NCBI GenBank assembly: GCA_031273385.1
Contig: JAISRY010000159.1
Location: 1 to 23,016, forward strand
Direction of reading: 5' to 3'
Source of the DNA: Tannerellaceae bacterium
GTDB taxonomy: Bacteria > Bacteroidota > Bacteroidia > Bacteroidales > Tannerellaceae
DNA length: 23,016 nt
Numbering within the stretch: position 1 is the first letter of the stretch; the number at the start of each line of letters is the position of its first letter. This document shows positions 21,641-23,016 of the stretch, piece by piece. A program made the position numbers and the translations under genes. The notes beneath the pieces are model-generated. The model saw only the letters and a program-made list of their open reading frames with translations. It ran no database searches and had not been told where the DNA came from.

Positions 21641-22534
21641 ATGAGTAATCTAATAGCAAACGAGTACCAGGGTTTCGAACAGATAAAACACGTAGATGAA
21701 CAGGGCAATGAATTTTGGCTTGCCCGGGAATTGGTGCCGGTTTTGGAATATACCAAATGGGAAAATTTCAAGAAGGTAGTTGACAGAGCAATGCTTGCCT
21801 GTCGGAACAGCGGGTTTAACATCGCAGACCATTTTCCTGAGGTCAGGAAAATGGTCGAGATGCCGTCAAAGCAAAAAAAGGACGGGCATTTTGGTTTTCC
21901 TGACCTCAGGAAAACCAAAATGATCATTGATTATAAGCTTTCTCGTTATGCCTGTTACCTGATTGTACAGAACGGCGACCCGCGAAAAGAGATCATCGCG
22001 ACCGGACAAACCTATTTTGCCATTCAGACAAGGCGACAGGAGGTTGCCGATTATTTTAATCAGTTAGACGAAGATAACAAACGGCTGGTCGTTCGCGGCG
22101 ACATTAAGAAATGGAATCAAATGCTTGCTGAAGCGGCTCATCAAGCGGGCGTTATTACGGATGAGGAATTTGCCCGGTTTCAGAATGCCGGCTATATGGG
22201 GCTATATGGAGGCGAAACGGTACAGGATATTCACTCCCGGAAAAAGTTGCAACCAAAGCAGAAGATATTGGATTTCATGAACAGTCAGGAATTGGTTGCC
22301 AATCTTTTTCGGATATCGCTTGCGGAGGAAAAAATCCGGAATGAACAAGTCCAAGGAGCGGAAAATGCGGCCATGACCCATAACCAAGTCGGGCAAGAGG
22401 TGAGAAAAACCATCCAGCGGGTAGGCGGCGTTTTGCCTGAAGATCAGCCGACTCCGGGGGAAAGTATCGAAGATGTTCAAAAAGAACAGCTTAAAAAGTT
22501 AAAATCGCAACAAAAGCTCATGTTAGATGAGTAA
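21641..22534 (+). CDS. dinD: DinD-like DNA-damage-inducible protein
   Basis: A 297-residue protein closely resembling E. coli DinD, which is SOS-induced and reported to inhibit RecA-dependent strand exchange. The N-terminal Bro-N-like domain (about 8-110: FEQIKHVDEQGNEFWLAREL, LSRYACYLIVQNGDPRKEII, ATGQTYFAIQTRRQEVADYF) is followed by the family's C-terminal half (QAGVITDEEFARFQNAGYMG, QKILDFMNSQELVANLFR, VGGVLPEDQPTPGESI). I chose ATG 21641, which gives the standard N-terminus, not the far-upstream frame. Oddity: compared with E. coli DinD as I remember it, the segment between HF and LSRYACYL is about 13 residues longer, and the extra part coincides with a palindrome. No LexA-type box was found upstream. 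The receptor gene starts 30 bp after the stop. Confidence 0.9.
   Translation: MSNLIANEYQGFEQIKHVDEQGNEFWLARELVPVLEYTKWENFKKVVDRAMLACRNSGFNIADHFPEVRKMVEMPSKQKKDGHFGFPDLRKTKMIIDYKLSRYACYLIVQNGDPRKEIIATGQTYFAIQTRRQEVADYFNQLDEDNKRLVVRGDIKKWNQMLAEAAHQAGVITDEEFARFQNAGYMGLYGGETVQDIHSRKKLQPKQKILDFMNSQELVANLFRISLAEEKIRNEQVQGAENAAMTHNQVGQEVRKTIQRVGGVLPEDQPTPGESIEDVQKEQLKKLKSQQKLMLDE
21827..21922. repeat. Twin codon-aligned palindromes inside dinD
   Basis: Palindrome 1 (21827-21856) has 14-bp perfect arms around GG and covers exactly codons 63-72 (DHFPEVRKMV). Palindrome 2 (21887-21922) has 17-bp perfect arms around CC and covers exactly codons 83-94 (HFGFPDLRKTKM). The shared core, TTTTCCTGA-nn-TCAGGAAAA, is inverted between the two (GG against CC). 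The centres are 63 bp, or 21 codons, apart. Residues 83-94 fall in the part that looks inserted relative to E. coli DinD. Confidence 0.85.
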
Positions 22535-22564
22535 TAGTCATTAATTTTTTAATACATTAATCAA

Positions 22565-23016
22565 ATGAGACAGACACATTTTTACGAACAGAGGGCGTTT
22601 CGGTTCAGGAAATTTGTACGGAAAGGCTATGCGGTATTCAACAGTATGCACAGGGTGGTTAATATCGGGGTCGTTGCCGGGTGCGTCCTTGTGTGTATGC
22701 ACGCTACGAAGACGGCGGCGCAGACGGTCGGCGGCGAACAACAGCAGAAAATGCTGGAGCAGGAGTTGGATGAGGTCATGGTGACGGCCTCGCGTCTGGA
22801 GACGCCGGTCGGGCAGACGGCTAAAGCGGTGACCGTTATCACAAAAGAGCAAATCGCGCAATCGCCCGTCCGCAGTATTCAGGATCTGCTGGTATATGCA
22901 GCCAATATTGACGTTCTCCAGCGCGGAGGACATGGCGTACAAGCCGATATCTCCATTCGCGGAGGATCATTCGACCAGAACTCGGTACTATTAAACGGCG
23001 TCAACCTCTCCAACCC
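22565..23016 (+). CDS. TonB-dependent receptor, N-terminal part
   Basis: The gene starts at ATG 22565 and continues beyond the window; 150 residues are visible. It encodes an outer-membrane receptor that imports a bound ligand using TonB energy. A long basic leader (1-30, with FRFRKFVRKGYAVFNSMHR) precedes a hydrophobic signal core (about 31-47); such long leaders are common in Bacteroidales receptors. A TonB-box-like DEVMVTA (69-75) is followed by the plug domain (RLETPVGQTAKAVTVITKEQ, then DISIRGGSFDQNSVLLNGV). The plug looks BtuB/siderophore-like, but the barrel is not visible, and no cobalamin riboswitch was found upstream. It may be co-transcribed with dinD. Confidence 0.9.
   Translation, partial: MRQTHFYEQRAFRFRKFVRKGYAVFNSMHRVVNIGVVAGCVLVCMHATKTAAQTVGGEQQQKMLEQELDEVMVTASRLETPVGQTAKAVTVITKEQIAQSPVRSIQDLLVYAANIDVLQRGGHGVQADISIRGGSFDQNSVLLNGVNLSN

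Larger units (their letters stand above)
21611..22565. repeat. AT-rich direct repeats flanking dinD
   Basis: The sequence AATTTTAACATATTAATCAA (21611-21630) recurs in slightly longer form at 22543-22565 as AATTTTTTAATACATTAATC plus AAA. Each copy lies just before a start codon, that of dinD (21641) and that of the TonB receptor (22565). The repeats bracket a unit of about 930 bp that is essentially dinD. They may be two similar AT-rich leaders, or the trace of a cassette inserted between the receptor gene and its original leader. Confidence 0.45.

Noticed and set aside
22535..22564. A cobalamin riboswitch before the TonB receptor
   Set aside because: Only 30 AT-rich bp separate it from dinD, and no B12-box-like sequence was found in that gap or in 21060-21640.

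Overview
The window looks like chromosomal DNA of a member of the order Bacteroidales (Bacteroidota), possibly Parabacteroides/Tannerella-like. The order-level call rests on several -7 boxes of the TAnnTTTG type seen in this phylum, the absence of strong Shine-Dalgarno sites, a DUF4221-type lipoprotein, a head-GIN (DUF2807) protein, Bacteroidota-style PheT and YebC, and a TonB-dependent receptor with a long leader. The genus is a guess.

Layout. (1) 1-713 has no intact gene. It holds nine helically phased A-tracts, a minus-strand terminator, a possible 3' scrap of an ssb-like gene, and a patchwork of small palindromes. (2) 714-1898 (-) is a DUF4221-like lipoprotein. (3) 1899-2542 holds a nested inverted-repeat element: two arrays of 22-bp units (four and six copies), each folded into a long palindrome and both enclosed by an outer inverted repeat. 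(4) 2543-9373 (+) is a tight gene string pheT-yebC-etfB-etfA-acyl-CoA dehydrogenase. (5) tpx (-) ends in a clear terminator; rmuC (+) follows and overlaps tail-to-tail with an MFS transporter gene (-). (6) 12533-15753 (+) is a compact cluster: nucleotidyltransferase, ATP-grasp protein, CDP-alcohol phosphatidyltransferase and HAD phosphatase. A GH3 glycosidase follows 21 bp later. (7) 20489-17973 (-) is an operon of a head-GIN protein, RfbA and a lipoprotein. (8) 20583-22534 holds a winged-helix protein (-) and dinD (+), divergent across about 580 bp carrying four 21-bp iteron-like repeats, a well-formed promoter and an attenuator-like hairpin. (9) A TonB-dependent receptor gene begins at 22565 and runs off the window.

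How the genes work together. EtfAB and the acyl-CoA dehydrogenase form an electron-transfer unit. The 12.5-15.8 kb cluster has the enzyme set expected for making a phospho-head-group lipid or phosphodiester solute: activate a phosphorylated alcohol with CTP, phosphorylate with an ATP-grasp enzyme, transfer with a CDP-alcohol transferase, then trim with a phosphatase. It recalls the inositol-lipid clusters of gut Bacteroidetes, but the substrate cannot be read from sequence. The winged-helix/iteron/DinD block looks like a small accessory module, possibly phage- or plasmid-derived, lying immediately upstream of the receptor gene.

Most worth following up: the nested 22-bp palindromic arrays at 1985-2392; two codon-aligned palindromes inside dinD that appear to add about 13 residues; the winged-helix/iteron module; the putative lipid head-group cluster; and the phased A-tracts. 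All readings are from direct inspection; no database search was run.
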